Shown here in pieces: positions 14,976 to 24,163 of a stretch of DNA of 31,878 nt. The position numbers were made by a program, and so were the translations under genes. This DNA is from Lachnospiraceae bacterium (lineage in GTDB: Bacteria; Bacillota_A; Clostridia; Lachnospirales; Lachnospiraceae), in NCBI GenBank assembly GCA_024684065.1, contig JAIKXO010000078.1, positions 1 to 31,878 of the forward strand, read 5' to 3'. The notes beneath the pieces are model-generated. The model saw only the letters and a program-made list of their open reading frames with translations, was not told the DNA's origin and searched no databases. Position 1 is the stretch's first letter; every line of letters starts with the position of its first letter.

Positions 14976-15078
14976 AAAAAAACGTACCGGCCCCGTTCAA
15001 CAGAGATGTATTCAGCTGAACAGAGGGCATGTCAGATATTTCAGGGGCAAAACCCCTTTTCGATAGAGTAGGATTTCA

Positions 15079-17007
15079 ATGATGCAATATGGGTTATATG
15101 ATGAGAAAACAGGAAAGATAAGATCCTACAGTAAGGAAGAGGCGCGTACAAAGCTTGAGACCCGCTTAAATACGCCCGGGAGCAAAGAAGAAAAGCAGAA
15201 GGGGATGTCTGACTTCCTCACGGGAATACATTCTGCGGTGCGCTTTGAAAGTACCAGTCAGACTGCCAGAGACCGTACTTTTGGTGACAGATATAAGAAT
15301 GTTTTAAGCGAGGAAGAGCGGAAAAAACAGATGCAGAAGTCCGGCACCGAGCTCTGTCAGAAAAGGAAAAATGCCGAGGCTCTTGAGGCTGAAGAAAAGA
15401 AACGCTCCGACAAGCAGACCGTCAGAGCGAACGCCGCGTCGGAAAGGGCAAGGATCCGTCTGTCCGACCCGGACCTTAAGGCGATAAGCCGTTTCATGAA
15501 TGGAAACAGCAAAAAAGACGCTGCCCTGTTAACGCAGTACAAAAGCGGCGGAGCAAACAGGGCGACAGCCCTTAAAGAAATGATCAGGCGTTTTATGAAG
15601 ATAGACCCCGAGGGTATAGACATCACCAGCGAGAAAAACATAGCGGCAAATGCCGAAAAGCTTGAAAATTTAAGCGAAAAGCTATATGCCATTCAATATC
15701 TCATAACAATGTCCCCGCAGACTTACATGAGCCTGGATGAGGCCTTCAGAGACCGCTTTGAGATCCGGTATGGAAAAGCCAAGACAGTGGCTGCCTATTA
15801 CAGGCTTAAAAAGCATGTGATGAAAAATGAATACTACAGAACCCATCTGAACAAAGAGATCGGCAGGAAGCCGGAGGAAGGGGCTGATCCGGAGCAGAAG
15901 CTTCTTTCCGAGCTCATCTGGCAGGCGGAGGGCGGTCTTAAGCTTGTCCTTAAGAGGGCAGACAATTACATATACGATAAGACCACTGAGAATCTGATTC
16001 AGGCGCTCAGAACCGGGGATGCCAGGGCCAATATGCAGAAGCTTTCGGAAAAGCTGGAAAAAAGAAGGGAAAGGATCCGAAAGGAAGGGTTGAATTCCTA
16101 TCTCGACGAGACCGTGTTCGAGGAACGAGGCACAGGCGCCAAAGAAAAGCTGAATCTGGCAGACCATGCCAGAAACATTCAGGAACTCAAACTGACAGGG
16201 GATCCGGATAAGGATATGGACAGTCTCACGAAGATAATGGATCAGCTCGACACTCTGGAGGGAGCGGCCGCTTTCAGGGAAAAGAACCAGGATTTCTATT
16301 TACTTGAGCAGTCTGACCGGCAGATATTCTTATGTGAGATGGCTCTTGCGGCAAAGGGCCCTTTGAAGCGGATGCAGGAGGACCTGCTCTTTTTGGGAAG
16401 GCTTAGGACTGACGGTTCAATAGACACCACGGACCGTACGAAAGAAAATCTCAGCCGGTACAGGAAACGCTACGAGAATGATCTGAAGGATTACCGGGAT
16501 ATCATGGATATGTTCCGTATAACAAAGAACCAGAACTATGATCCGGCCGGCGAGAAGAATCCGCTTAAACAGGATTTATCTGAGATAGAAAGAACTCCCG
16601 AGCTTGAACGGAAGGCGAAAAAAATGCTCGTCGAACTCACAGAGGACGGCTTTTCCGACAAAGAGATCTATCGCAGGATCAACGAGATATATCTGTATTC
16701 TGTCAAGCTTGCAGGAACGGAGCAATCCAGGGTTCTTACGGTTTTAGCCAACAGGGCCAAGGCGCTCTGGAATGAAAAAAGATATCTGAATCTTATGGAG
16801 GTACAAAAGAAGGATCCAAACAGACATGATATTGACGAAGAGCTGAAATCGCTCGAGATGATCCATAAACTGAGATTCGGCTATTACGATGAAGAGAAGC
16901 AGAAGGATGAGCCCGGCAATGACTATACCTACGAGCCGATCTTAATGCTGAGGAATGAAGCAATGGAAAAAAAAGCTGGATTTCGAAGACCTGAAATCCC
17001 GCGCTGA
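15079..17007 (+). pseudogene. Giant calpain-like protease, segment 1 (N-terminal helical region)
   Basis: This frame gives 642 residues, but only about the first 632 belong to the original protein. It starts MMQYGLYDEKTGKIRSYSKE behind AGGA (15070-15073). It is highly charged (Lys/Glu/Arg-rich), predicted mostly helical with likely coiled-coil stretches, and has no signal peptide or membrane segment. I recognise no domain in it. At 16967-16974 an A8 run follows ATGG; read with one A fewer the frame passes straight into the segment at 16955-17800 (EKKLDFEDLKSRAEYYMF). Unshifted, it ends in the unrelated GFRRPEIPR and TGA 17005-17007. There are no other frame breaks, so decay is recent or the shift is used on purpose. 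Confidence 0.7.
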
Positions 17008-17800
17008 ATATTACATGTTCCAGTACGAATGGCTCTCGAGCGCCCATCCCGACTCTTATACGAGTAAAGTGGGAATTTTTGAGAAAGTGCTCATCGGAGG
17101 GGGGAAATTCTGGTATGGCAAGGACAAGACAAAGGACTATGGCAGGGGAAGCTATGAAAGGATCAGGCAGAATATGGAACGGTTCCCTGAAGAATTCAGA
17201 AAAATGGAAGATAACAAGCCGATTTTTCTGCAGAGGGGTGACGCGGATATTGCTCCGCCTGTTGAGATCACCAGATATTACAAAGACAGGGACAAGCTTT
17301 ATATAGCAGAACGATATAAGGTCCTGAAAAGCCTTCTGGGATTTGTAGAAGATAACGCGCCCTTTAAGGCAAACCTCGAGAAGCTGACGGAAGCGATCGG
17401 AATATACTCAGAAACCCAGTGCGCCGTTACGGATGACAGCCTGGAGATAGAGCTTGCGGCCATCGATATGTTCCGAAGCGAAGCCGATCAGTTCTTTATG
17501 AAAAAAGGAAGGATAGACCTGCGGGATCCTTATACCGGGATAATAGTCGACATCATGCAGACTATAGATTCCTTCGCCAGGGGAAGCTTAAGGAGCGAGA
17601 TGACCGATGCCGAATTTGCTGCGGCCTTAGAGCAGACGCCGGTGTATACAGAGCATTCCGAAAACGACCTTGAGGAAAGTAATGTAAAGGATCTTCCTTT
17701 GTTTACTCACCGGCCCAATATTAACGATACCAAGCAGGGCATGTGCGGAGACTGCCATTTTCTGGCATCCATTCAGGCAATGGTAGCCTCGGATCCGTAG
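16975..17800 (+). pseudogene. Giant calpain-like protease, segment 2 (ends after the catalytic Cys)
   Basis: This is the continuation of the large protein in the -1-equivalent frame after the A8 run. It encodes about 274 residues of linker (SRAEYYMFQYEWLSS, then LYIAERYKVLKSLLGFVEDN) followed by the start of a papain-fold C2/calpain protease domain: NDTKQGMCGDCHFLASIQAM. The nucleophile is the Cys of GDC at 17753-17755; most calpains have Trp after it, here it is His. Translation halts at an in-frame TAG, 17798-17800, in the middle of the first protease subdomain. The next codons continue the same fold. The only start near its 5' end, ATG 16955, has no convincing ribosome binding site. Confidence 0.7.
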
Positions 17801-17812
17801 GCAGTACAGAAA

Positions 17813-19132
17813 ATGTTCTACGATGTCGGAGATGGCACCGTTTTAGTCCGGCTTTATGCAGGCTATGACCAGTACGGCCGCAGGAACGATGATTTCAGGG
17901 AAATGAAAAAGAAGGAAACGACCTTAAAGCCTGCCTATGTGCGGGTCAGAAAGGACTACGAAAGGGATGGAAGCTACTCCCATGACTGTATCTGGGTACA
18001 GCTTCTGGAAAAGGCTATTGTCGCGGCAGGGCTGTTACATGGAGTTTCAAAGGTGGATGAAAAAGGAAAGATTGATAATTACCATTACGAGATCAGCTCA
18101 GGCTCCCCGGACAAAGACCTGTTTCATCTCATTGGAAATAAAAACGTAAAAGAGGTTGATACATATCACAGTAATGACTATCTTCTGCCTGAAAGGCAGC
18201 GAGACACGGAAAGGCAGCGCATGCTATTAAACGGCATGCCCCTTTATCTGCAGGAGTATATCTGGCCGTTGATCGATGTGAAATATGGCAGCGGAATTAA
18301 AGAGGATGATTCCCTGACCAGATTCCTTGAACTGACAGACTTTCATCTGAAGCTCAGGAGGAGTAACTATCTGGATAAGATAAACACATTTACTGAAGAG
18401 ATCAGGAATGGCGGGCTTTTTACCGAAGCCGACGCAAACGAGCTTAAAGAAAGGCTCTTAAAGATTTATGATTTCAATCCTGAAGAGCTCCTTGAAAAGA
18501 TGAAGGATAATATAGCAGGAGATTCAACGAAAAAGGACAGCGGCAATGACTATGAGGGGCTTGACGACCTGCTCGATGAAATAAAAAAAGGGCTTGAGCG
18601 GCATGACAGCAAAAATGATATCTTTGCCATGGTCGGAAAAAAGAAGCATTATTATGATGATCTTCCTAAACAGGAAGGGGAGGAAAACAGCAGCTATGAG
18701 GAAAGAAAGGAGAGGACCGATCAGACCACGCTTCGCTTCAATAAGGCCATGCTTATAACCAACCCGGATAATAGATACAACGTCCACCAGCTGGCCATGC
18801 TCTACGACATCAAAAAGTCTTTAAGAGCCGGAAAGGCTGTTGTCTGCAGCACGGACACACACGCACTTTCTATACATGATGTCAGACTCTATAACGACCG
18901 CTGGTTTATCCTTGTTAAGGATCCGCACAATATTAACAGCTTTGAATATACCAGAGGCATAAACGGCGAAATAATACGTGACGGGCATTTGCTGGACGGC
19001 ACGCAAAAGGTCAAGAATAACAAGCGTGTCCGTAATCTCGATGGCACCATGCTAAGCGCTGTCCTCGGAACCTCCTGGTGGGATCTTCACGATGCTTATT
19101 TAAAGCTCAAAAACTACGTACTCTATCCGTGA
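17813..19132 (+). pseudogene. Giant calpain-like protease, segment 3 (His/Asp half of the catalytic domain)
   Basis: After the TAG the same frame reads AVQKMFYDVGDGTVLVRLYA, which is the calpain strand following the catalytic Cys helix. Then come DCIWVQLLEKAIVAAG (the calpain WVxLLEKA motif), a charged insert of about 200 residues, and the second half of the active site: VVCSTDTHALSIHDV (catalytic His at 18860-18862) and FILVKDPHNINSF (an Asp-Pro where calpains have Asn-Pro-Trp-Gly). It ends WDLHDAYLKLKNYVLYP. ATG 17813 is merely the first Met after the stop, without a ribosome binding site. Alone it lacks the nucleophile and could not be an active protease. Confidence 0.72.
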
Positions 19133-19222
19133 AAGACCATGCAGCCATACAGTGATCCTGAAAGAGGCAGCGGTGCTTCCGGCCTGGTAAATACGGGATA
19201 AAAGATTACAATATGTGGATAT

Positions 19223-19261
19223 GCCCCTTCAGGCCTTCAGAGGCTTTTGAAGGGGCTTTTT
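19223..19261 (+). terminator. Rho-independent terminator after the protease gene
   Basis: GCCCCTTCA (19223-19231) pairs with TGAAGGGGC (19248-19256) and is followed by TTTTT. It lies about 90 bp after the stop codon. The gap to the next gene otherwise contains only the synthetase promoter. Confidence 0.85.
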
Positions 19262-19344
19262 ACGGATCAGAGGCGTTCGCTACGGAGAACGGTAAAAGAA
19301 ACGTAAGCGTTTCCGTAAGGCCCTGCGGGAGGGGCTGCGGCAGA

Positions 19345-19373
19345 TTGCTAAAAGTCCGCAATTCTGTTATACT
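19345..19373 (+). promoter_or_regulatory. Promoter of the methionyl-tRNA synthetase-like gene
   Basis: TTGCTA (19345-19350), 17-bp spacer, TATACT (19368-19373). The leader is only about 47 bases with an AGGAGGG site (19411-19417), so there is no room for a T-box. Confidence 0.6.
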
Positions 19374-19426
19374 ATCGGACGGGATCAAAGAGCAAAATTT
19401 TTTCCTTACAGGAGGGTAAAAGATAT

Positions 19427-21439
19427 ATGTACAATAAGAGGATAAGGCCGGATGAGAAGCCTGTTTTTCCCAAAAGAGCCATAATCACGGGAGGGATGCC
19501 TTATGGAAATAAGGAGCTCCATTTCGGGCACGTAGGAGGCATGTATGTTCATGCGGATGTTTTCGCCAGGTTTTTAAGGGACAGGATCGGAAAGGAAAAC
19601 GTGATATTCGTTTCGGGTACCGACTGTTACGGCTCTCCCGCGCTTGAAAGCTATCGGAAGCTTAAGGAAGACGGTTATGACAAGTCTATAGAGGAATACG
19701 TGAGGGGCAACCATGAGAAGCAGAAGGAGACCCTTGATAAATACAGGATCAGCCTTGATTTTTTCGGGGCCTCTGCCCTTGATGATTCCGCAGAGATGCA
19801 TAATGAAGTCTCAAGAGAAATATTTGAAGGCCTTTACGAGAAGGGCTATCTGGAAAAGCTCTCTACTCCGCAGTTTTATGATGATGAGTTCGGGGTATTT
19901 CTAAACGGCAGACAGGTTGAGGGAAGGTGTCCCATTGAGGGCTGCCAGTCCGAAAAAGCTTATGCTGATGAATGTTCCCTGGGGCATCAGTTCATGCCGA
20001 GCGAGCTTATAGATCCCGTAAGCGTTCTCTCGGGAACGAAGCCGTCGTTTAAGAATGTTACGAACTGGTATTACAGGCTCGAGGATGATATTGATTTCCT
20101 GAAGGAATACTTTGAAGAGCTTAAAAAGAATACCAATACGAGAAAGTTTGCGCTGACAGTTATCGAGGATTTCCTGAATAAGCCTTTTATCCATATCCCG
20201 AAAAAATTCCTTGAAGGAAAGGACTGGGAGGCGATCAGAAAGAAGCTTCCGGAACACGAGCTTTTGGACGAGGAAAAGAGGAAGTCCATAATGTGTACCT
20301 TCAGGTCCCTTGATGACAGGGATGAGGCAAGAAGGGTTTTAGAGCAGGAAAAAGTGCATTATACGGCCGGGAAGACTCTGGTGCCGTTCAGGCTTACCGG
20401 AAACGTTGAATGGGGTGTGCCGGTGCCGGACGTTGAGGACACAAAGGACTTAACCTTCTGGGTCTGGCCGGAATCCCTGTGGGCGCCTATCTCCTTCACA
20501 CGGACTTATTTTAAGAGAAAAGGCCTTCCGGATGATGAGTGGAAGAAGTGGTGGAATGATGACGAGGCGCAGGTATACCAGTTTATCGGCGAGGATAATA
20601 TTTATTTCTATTCCATAGCCCAGACCGGGATGTTCAACGCCCTTGGGAACCTTCACCAGAGCAACGTTATAGCCAACAGACATATATTGTTCATGGACAC
20701 AAAGGCAAGCTCGAGCTCGGCAATAAAGCCGCCGATGGCAGAGGAGCTTCTGTCTCATTATTCTGCAGACCAGCTCAGGATGCATTTCATCAGTCTCGGG
20801 CTTAACAACAAGAGCACCGGCTTCAAGCCTCAGGTCTACATGCCCGAAGATGAGAGGAAGGGTGCGGACATGGTGGTAAAGGAGGGAAACCTTCTTACCA
20901 ATGTCTACAACAGACTGATCCGCTCATGCTTCTATACGGTTCAGAAGGAGTTTGGAGGAAAGATTCCGGAGGGAGAGGTTTCCGAAAAGGTAAAGGAATT
21001 TGCCGAAAAGAAAGCCGGAGAGTACGAACGCTTCATGTACAACCAGGAATTCCACAGGATATCCTATGTCCTTGACGAGTACATAAGGGAGACCAATAAG
21101 ATCTGGGCGGCCACAAGCAGGGAGGCGGATAAAAACAACGATAAAGAGCTCTGGAAACAGCTTCTGATAGACACTTTCTATTCCTGCAAAGTGATGGCTG
21201 TGCTCCTTCATCCTCTTGCCCCGGACGGCTGTGAGATGTTCCGGGAGTATATGAACATTGATGAAAGACTGTTTTCCTGGGATTATATTTTAGAGCCTTT
21301 AAGCGCATATATTCCGGATCTGTCAAAGCACGAGCTGAAATTTTTAGAGCCCAGGGTGGATTTCTTCAAAAAACCTGAGTGGCAATACTCTGAGTCTGAT
21401 TTATCAGACTCAGAGGGACCGAAAAGTTCTGCATTATAG
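19427..21439 (+). CDS. Methionyl-tRNA synthetase-like class I tRNA ligase (divergent)
   Basis: A 670-residue class I aminoacyl-tRNA synthetase of the MetRS type. The first ATP motif is HFGH (His32-His35, in NKELHFGHVGG). A zinc-knuckle-like CPIEGC...C...GH segment lies near residue 170. The catalytic core continues with NVEWGVPVPDVE, TFWVWPESLWAP and YQFIGEDNIYFYSI. The second ATP motif is unusual: TKASSSSAIKPP (Lys426) stands where KMSKS is expected. The anticodon-binding helical domain follows (GNLLTNVYNRL). There is no C-terminal EMAP tRNA-binding domain. The last 17 residues (from YSESDLSDSEG) and the TAG stop are encoded by the 100-bp repeat. A strong AGGAGGG precedes the ATG. It may be a second, specialised MetRS rather than the housekeeping copy. 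Confidence 0.85.
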   Translation: MYNKRIRPDEKPVFPKRAIITGGMPYGNKELHFGHVGGMYVHADVFARFLRDRIGKENVIFVSGTDCYGSPALESYRKLKEDGYDKSIEEYVRGNHEKQKETLDKYRISLDFFGASALDDSAEMHNEVSREIFEGLYEKGYLEKLSTPQFYDDEFGVFLNGRQVEGRCPIEGCQSEKAYADECSLGHQFMPSELIDPVSVLSGTKPSFKNVTNWYYRLEDDIDFLKEYFEELKKNTNTRKFALTVIEDFLNKPFIHIPKKFLEGKDWEAIRKKLPEHELLDEEKRKSIMCTFRSLDDRDEARRVLEQEKVHYTAGKTLVPFRLTGNVEWGVPVPDVEDTKDLTFWVWPESLWAPISFTRTYFKRKGLPDDEWKKWWNDDEAQVYQFIGEDNIYFYSIAQTGMFNALGNLHQSNVIANRHILFMDTKASSSSAIKPPMAEELLSHYSADQLRMHFISLGLNNKSTGFKPQVYMPEDERKGADMVVKEGNLLTNVYNRLIRSCFYTVQKEFGGKIPEGEVSEKVKEFAEKKAGEYERFMYNQEFHRISYVLDEYIRETNKIWAATSREADKNNDKELWKQLLIDTFYSCKVMAVLLHPLAPDGCEMFREYMNIDERLFSWDYILEPLSAYIPDLSKHELKFLEPRVDFFKKPEWQYSESDLSDSEGPKSSAL

Positions 21440-21615
21440 AACTTTTCGGCAATAATGGATTTACGAAGTAAATCCTATCAATATATACTCTGAGTCTGAT
21501 TCATCAGACTCCGAGGGACCGAAAAGTTCTGCTTTATAGAACTTTTCGGCAATAAAGGATTTACGAAGTAAATCCTATCCTTATAAACTCTGAGTCTGAT
21601 TCATCAGACTCCGAG
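21388..21615. repeat. 100-bp-period tandem repeat with three hairpins per unit (2.3 copies)
   Basis: Units begin at 21388, 21488 and 21588, exactly 100 bp apart; the third is only the first 28 bp. Each full unit has hairpin A, CTCTGAGTCTGA-N4-TCAGACTCxGAG; hairpin B, CCGAAAAGTTCT-N7-AGAACTTTTCGG (perfect 12-bp stem); and hairpin C, GGATTTAC-GAA-GTAAATCC. In unit 1 hairpin A is perfect; in units 2 and 3 one arm base differs. There are no T-runs after the stems, so they are not ordinary terminators. The synthetase gene ends inside hairpin B of unit 1 and the enzyme I gene starts 27 bp after the array. Confidence 0.95.
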
Positions 21616-21641
21616 TAAAACTATAGAACCAGGGAGAAGCT

Positions 21642-23261
21642 ATGGACGTATTTCAGGGGATTCCGGTATTCGGGGGGATAGCGGAAGGGACGGTATTTTT
21701 TTATCCTAAGGGCAAGCTGAACGTTGCCTGTGTAAGGGTGAGCAATGTTGATAAGGAGATCGACAGATATGAGGAGGCCTGCGGGAGCATTTTAGACAGT
21801 CTCGATCAGCTTTATGACAAAGCCCTGAAGGAATTCGGAGAGAGCAGGGCAAAGATCCTTGACATATATAAGCTCATAGTGATGGATCAGGATTACTCCG
21901 ACAGTATTAAAAATATTATCAGGGAAAAGCGGGTCAATGCCGAATATGCGGTAAGCTGCGCCACCGATGAGCTCTGTGAGAGATTTCTGAGTCTGGGTGA
22001 TGAATACCTGAGCGTCAGGACTTCGGATATAAGGGACATTTCCGATAAGATCATAGAAGCACTGAACGGAGATACGAAGGACAGGCCGGAGGCTTTAAAG
22101 GAGCCTATGATAATCGCCGCGGACGATCTTACCCCCAGCGAGACCATACAGATGGATAAGGACAAGCTGCTTGCCATAGTCACGAAGAAGGGATCGACAC
22201 TTTCACACACCGCCATCCTCGCAAAGACCATGAATGTTCCGGCCGTTATCGGAGCGACAGTCAGGAAAAACTGGAACGGGCGCCGGGCTATAATTGACGG
22301 GTATACGGGCCAGGTTTTTCTGGATCCCGACGAAGATACCATAAGGCTCTATGAAGAAAAGAGGACAAAGGCCGAGAGCATCAGGGAACAGTATTCGGCC
22401 TTCAAGACGCGTGAGGACATCACAAAGGGCGGACATAAGCTGATGCTTTATGCCAACATAAGCGATATAAGTGATGTGGATGCGGTCATAGAGAATAATG
22501 CTGCCGGTGTAGGGCTTTTAAGGAGCGAATTCCTGTATCTTAAGTCCAAGAATTATCCGACCGAGGATGAACAGTTTGAGGCATATAAAACCATTGCAAA
22601 AAAGCTTAACGGCAGGGAGCTCGTGATAAGGACCTGCGATATGGGCGGCGATAAGGTGCCAAGATATATGCATATGCCAAGGGAGGTAAATCCTGCCATG
22701 GGATACAGGGGTATAAGGCTCAGCCTTGACCGGAGGGATATGCTTCTTACGCAGCTTCGGGCGATTTACAGGGCCAGCGCCTATGGGAATATTTCCATTC
22801 TGTATCCCCTGATCATTTCGGTTGATGAGGTGATAAGCATAAAGAAGATCAATGAGGAGGTCAGGGAGGAGCTCATAAGGGATAAGGTTCCTTTCGGACG
22901 TGTCAGGCAGGGAGTTATGATAGAGACTCCCGCTGCGGCCGTCATCTCGGATCTTCTTGCCGAAGAGGTGGATTTTTTAAGCATAGGAACAAATGACCTG
23001 ACACAGTATACCCTTGCGGTGGACAGGCAGAATCCGAAGATAGACAAATATTATGACAGTGACCATCCGGCGATCTTAAGGATGATAAAGATGATCGTGG
23101 ATAACGGGCACAGACACGGAAAGAAGGTTACCATCTGCGGCGAGCTGGGAGCGGATCTTTCGCACACGGACACTTTTATAAAAATGGGAGTTGACGGACT
23201 TTCGGTATCGGCACCGTATATCTTAAAGCTCAGGGAGCATATCGTAAATTCAGAGCTTTAA
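21642..23261 (+). CDS. ptsI: Phosphoenolpyruvate-protein phosphotransferase (PTS enzyme I)
   Basis: A 539-residue cytoplasmic enzyme I, the first step of the sugar phosphotransferase system: it takes phosphate from PEP and passes it to HPr. The N-terminal HPr-binding domain (about 1-140) is followed by the phospho-His domain with His189 in KKGSTLSHTAILAK; most enzyme I proteins have GGRTSHSA there. The PEP-binding barrel includes GVGLLRSEFLYL, RTCDMGGDKVP, NPAMGYRGIRL and MIETPAAA. The signatures DFLSIGTNDLTQYTLAVDRQ and the active-site Cys in TICGELGAD follow. GGGAGA precedes the ATG. It is somewhat shorter than the usual 570 residues. No HPr gene is adjacent. The hairpin repeat lies immediately upstream. 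Confidence 0.93.
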   Translation: MDVFQGIPVFGGIAEGTVFFYPKGKLNVACVRVSNVDKEIDRYEEACGSILDSLDQLYDKALKEFGESRAKILDIYKLIVMDQDYSDSIKNIIREKRVNAEYAVSCATDELCERFLSLGDEYLSVRTSDIRDISDKIIEALNGDTKDRPEALKEPMIIAADDLTPSETIQMDKDKLLAIVTKKGSTLSHTAILAKTMNVPAVIGATVRKNWNGRRAIIDGYTGQVFLDPDEDTIRLYEEKRTKAESIREQYSAFKTREDITKGGHKLMLYANISDISDVDAVIENNAAGVGLLRSEFLYLKSKNYPTEDEQFEAYKTIAKKLNGRELVIRTCDMGGDKVPRYMHMPREVNPAMGYRGIRLSLDRRDMLLTQLRAIYRASAYGNISILYPLIISVDEVISIKKINEEVREELIRDKVPFGRVRQGVMIETPAAAVISDLLAEEVDFLSIGTNDLTQYTLAVDRQNPKIDKYYDSDHPAILRMIKMIVDNGHRHGKKVTICGELGADLSHTDTFIKMGVDGLSVSAPYILKLREHIVNSEL

Positions 23262-23298
23262 GGAAACGCTGATCAAAGGTCTGTAAGGGGTTAAGATC

Positions 23299-24006
23299 AT
23301 GTTTTCACGGACAGTTAAACTCTTAGGTGAAGAGGCAGTTGAAAAGCTCTCCGGTAAAAGAGTCGCCGTTTTCGGTGTCGGAGGGGTGGGAGGCTATGTG
23401 GTTGAGGGCCTTGTCAGGTCAGGGCTTGGTTCGGTTGATATTATAGACAACGATAAGATATGTCTTTCAAATATCAACCGTCAGATAATCGCTTCCGTGA
23501 AGACTGTGGGAAGATACAAGGTGGACGTGCTCAGGGAGAGGATAGAGGACATAAATCCCCGGTGTAAGGTCAATGCGCACAGGGTGTTTTTCCTTCCGGA
23601 AACGGAAGATCTGTTTGACTTTTCAGAATATGATTATGTTGTTGATGCTATAGATACGGTCACCGGAAAGCTTGCCATCATCGAGAAGGCAAAAAGGGAA
23701 GGCGTCCCCGTGATCTCGGCAATGGGAGCGGGAAATAAGCTCGATCCGACAGCCTTTAAGGTGGCGGATATCTATGAGACCTCGGTCTGTCCCCTTGCAA
23801 AGGTCATGCGCAGGGAACTTAAGAAGAGAGGGATAGATTCGCTCAAGGTCGTATATTCAACGGAAGAACCGATAAAGCTTACTGACGCGGAGCCGCGGAC
23901 TCCGGGATCTGTTTCCTTTGTTCCGTCTGTCGCAGGACTCATTATCGCGGGAGAGGTGATAAAAGACCTGACCGGTGTCCGGCCGCTTAAAAATCCTCCC
24001 CGGTAA
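23299..24006 (+). CDS. tcdA: tRNA threonylcarbamoyladenosine dehydratase (TcdA-like E1 enzyme)
   Basis: A 235-residue ThiF/MoeB/HesA-family adenylating enzyme. Residues 20-34 form the Rossmann ATP loop (RVAVFGVGGVGGYVVEG), followed by VDIIDNDKICLSNINRQI, with the conserved Asp and the Asn-x-x-Arg of this family, and DYVVDAIDTVTGKLAII. The GSVSFVPSVAGLIIAGEVI ending is characteristic of TcdA/CsdL, which converts t6A at tRNA position 37 to its cyclic form. The catalytic-Cys region is TSVCPLAKVMRREL. It follows enzyme I by 37 bp on the same strand, possibly in one transcript, and ends at a clear terminator. Confidence 0.9.
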   Translation: MFSRTVKLLGEEAVEKLSGKRVAVFGVGGVGGYVVEGLVRSGLGSVDIIDNDKICLSNINRQIIASVKTVGRYKVDVLRERIEDINPRCKVNAHRVFFLPETEDLFDFSEYDYVVDAIDTVTGKLAIIEKAKREGVPVISAMGAGNKLDPTAFKVADIYETSVCPLAKVMRRELKKRGIDSLKVVYSTEEPIKLTDAEPRTPGSVSFVPSVAGLIIAGEVIKDLTGVRPLKNPPR

Positions 24007-24040
24007 ACCATTAACGAAGCATACAAAAATATGATCGCAG

Positions 24041-24066
24041 AACCCCGGAAGATGCCGGGGTTTTTT
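24041..24066 (+). terminator. Rho-independent terminator after tcdA
   Basis: AACCCCGG (24041-24048), loop AAGATG, CCGGGGTT (24055-24062), running into TTTTTT. Strong GC stem with a T tail. Confidence 0.9.
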
Positions 24067-24137
24067 AGTATGACGGGCATACCGTCAGTCTGTGGTGAAA
24101 GTCCACAATGGCCGTAGTTTTTGACGAACCCCATAGC

Positions 24138-24161
24138 GGCTCATTGGCTCATTGGCTCATT
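24138..24161. repeat. Three tandem copies of GGCTCATT
   Basis: The octamer GGCTCATT is repeated exactly three times, ending 2 bp before the azlD stop codon (minus strand). It lies in the short gap between two convergent units, after the tcdA terminator. It is probably simple slippage; a role is not evident. Confidence 0.9.
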
Positions 24162-24163
24162 TC

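Noticed and set aside
15042..15060. GGGG-CAAAA-CCCC-TTTT as a terminator in the protease leader
   Set aside because: The stem is only 4 bp with a short T-run; too weak to call a terminator.
17798..17800. Reassigned TAG codon in this organism
   Set aside because: TAG is the natural stop of the PIN toxin, the flavodoxin-like gene, the synthetase and the Gre-type gene in this same window, so general recoding is unlikely.
19380..19426. T-box riboswitch before the synthetase gene
   Set aside because: The predicted leader is only about 47 bases and has no specifier stem or antiterminator.
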